From Nostoc sp. CHAB 5715 (GTDB lineage Bacteria > Cyanobacteriota > Cyanobacteriia > Cyanobacteriales > Nostocaceae): a stretch of 5,367 nt of DNA. How positions within the stretch are numbered: position 1 is the stretch's first letter; every line of letters starts with the position of its first letter. The position numbers were made by a program, and so were the translations under genes. The stretch is from positions 1 to 5,367 of the forward strand of contig NZ_JAIVFR010000514.1 in the NCBI RefSeq assembly GCF_020829685.1, in the 5' to 3' direction. The notes under the pieces were generated by a model. It searched no databases, was not told the DNA's origin, and was given only the letters and a program-made list of their open reading frames with translations. This document shows, piece after piece, positions 4,918-5,367 of this stretch.

Positions 4918-5028
4918 CTATTCTCGCTCACGGGTTTGGGCCTCATGGCGTAACTTGCGAGCGTATGCTTGACTATCTGTAAAAAGCTCGTTTTCTAGCT
5001 CTGGTGGCAAATCAAGATTACTACTCAC
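4918..5028 (-). CDS. Small 36-residue hypothetical protein, possible antitoxin remnant
   Basis: A GTG-started frame encodes a 36-residue, strongly charged peptide that starts SSNLDLPPELENEL and ends KLRHEAQTRERE. The opening resembles the N-terminus of small cyanobacterial antitoxin-like proteins that begin with a DLPPELE phrase, but the usual following helix region is missing or different. An in-frame TAA lies 12 codons upstream of the GTG, so it cannot be much longer. The ribosome binding site is weak. It lies on the same strand as, and downstream of, the RelE-type toxin gene, separated by the 40-bp repeat copy B. It may be a tiny real gene or a remnant. Confidence 0.4.
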   Translation of the reverse strand: MSSNLDLPPELENELFTDSQAYARKLRHEAQTRERE

Positions 5029-5076
5029 TCTGGTTATACTCTGTATGTTTGGTTCTTAATTGATAGATGAATCAGG

Positions 5077-5116
5077 CTAGAATCAAAGGGCTGGGTCTGG
5101 AATTCTCGCTTGCTCA
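5077..5116. repeat. 40-bp dispersed repeat, copy B
   Basis: This matches 1540-1579 at 36 of 40 positions in the same orientation; the exact core is 5083-5104. On the minus strand it begins 4 bases after the stop codon of the RelE-type toxin gene. Confidence 0.85.
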
Positions 5117-5120
5117 GGTG

Positions 5121-5367
5121 TCAATCATCCCTATAAACTTCTCTACGATGTCCTACTCTGATAACGGTTACTACTAAGACATCATCGGAAATATGATACA
5201 AAATCCGATAATCGCCTACTCTGATGCGATAACGATTTTCACCATTTTTTAATTTGCCGACACCATCAGGGCGAGGATCAAGAGCTAATTGTTGAATTTT
5301 GCTCTCTAGCCTTTCTTGAATATCTACGGCTAACTTTTTGAGTTGCTTAGATGCACTTTTTGAAATT
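5121..5367 (-). CDS. RelE/ParE-type toxin, 5' end beyond the window
   Basis: The last 81 residues of a small toxin of the RelE/ParE superfamily are visible; only about 5-10 N-terminal residues should be missing, given the usual 85-95 length. Family marks are the N-terminal helices (SKSASKQLKKLAVDIQERLESKIQQLALDPRP), then the strand and loop run GVGKLKNGENRYRIRVGDYRILYHISDDVLVVTVIRVGHRREVY. The RIRVGDYRILY and GHRREVY segments hold the basic residues that RelE toxins use for ribosome-dependent mRNA cleavage. The choice between RelE (mRNA cleavage) and ParE (gyrase) is not certain, but RVGDYRxxY with GHRxxVY favours RelE. The antitoxin gene should lie to the right, outside the window. The frame is intact up to the TGA at 5123-5121. 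Confidence 0.9.
   Translation of the reverse strand, partial: ISKSASKQLKKLAVDIQERLESKIQQLALDPRPDGVGKLKNGENRYRIRVGDYRILYHISDDVLVVTVIRVGHRREVYRDD

Overview
The window looks like chromosomal or plasmid DNA from a filamentous, Nostoc-type cyanobacterium. The signs are AT-rich spacers, three exact HIP1 octamers (GCGATCGC), heptanucleotide tandem repeats of the GGGAATA and GTCAAAA kinds, palindromic interspersed repeats in intergenic DNA, a DUF29 gene, and several small toxin-antitoxin (TA) type genes. The genus is an inference from these habits, not from a marker gene.

Layout, left to right. Positions 1-288 are non-coding and hold a five-unit heptamer array inside a 16-bp inverted repeat, then a possible weak promoter. 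A DUF29 gene (289-792, +) converges on a hicB-hicA TA operon (1209-800, -; 4-bp ATGA overlap). Further right on the minus strand is a small gene with an antitoxin-like look (1539-1300), and behind it a doubtful open frame (1760-1533) that ends in a 40-bp sequence repeated near the right edge. Positions 1761-2374 hold no gene I can support. They carry a 128-bp element with 13-bp inverted ends and TA at both tips (MITE-like), a 9-bp inverted repeat, a roughly 77-bp cluster of small palindromes, and the leader of the next gene.

The largest gene (2375-4138, +) is a secreted gamma-glutamyltransferase that starts at TTG after a clear ribosome binding site. It keeps the catalytic threonine and the substrate-binding motifs. 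After it comes a mosaic of GTCAAAA heptamers split by a 20-base imperfect palindrome, then a gene for a small exported protein with one EF-hand-like loop and a PEP-CTERM tail (4361-4885, +). The right end, on the minus strand, has a 36-codon open frame (5028-4918), the second copy of the 40-bp repeat (5077-5116), and the 3' part of a RelE/ParE-type toxin gene (5121 to beyond the window).

No single pathway links these genes. The window reads as two independent exported-protein genes (gamma-glutamyltransferase and PEP-CTERM protein) set between clusters of small TA-type genes and repeats. The most unusual points are the MITE-like element, the 40-bp repeat beside two TA-type loci, and the heptamer array enclosed in an inverted repeat. 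None of these proves a new system.
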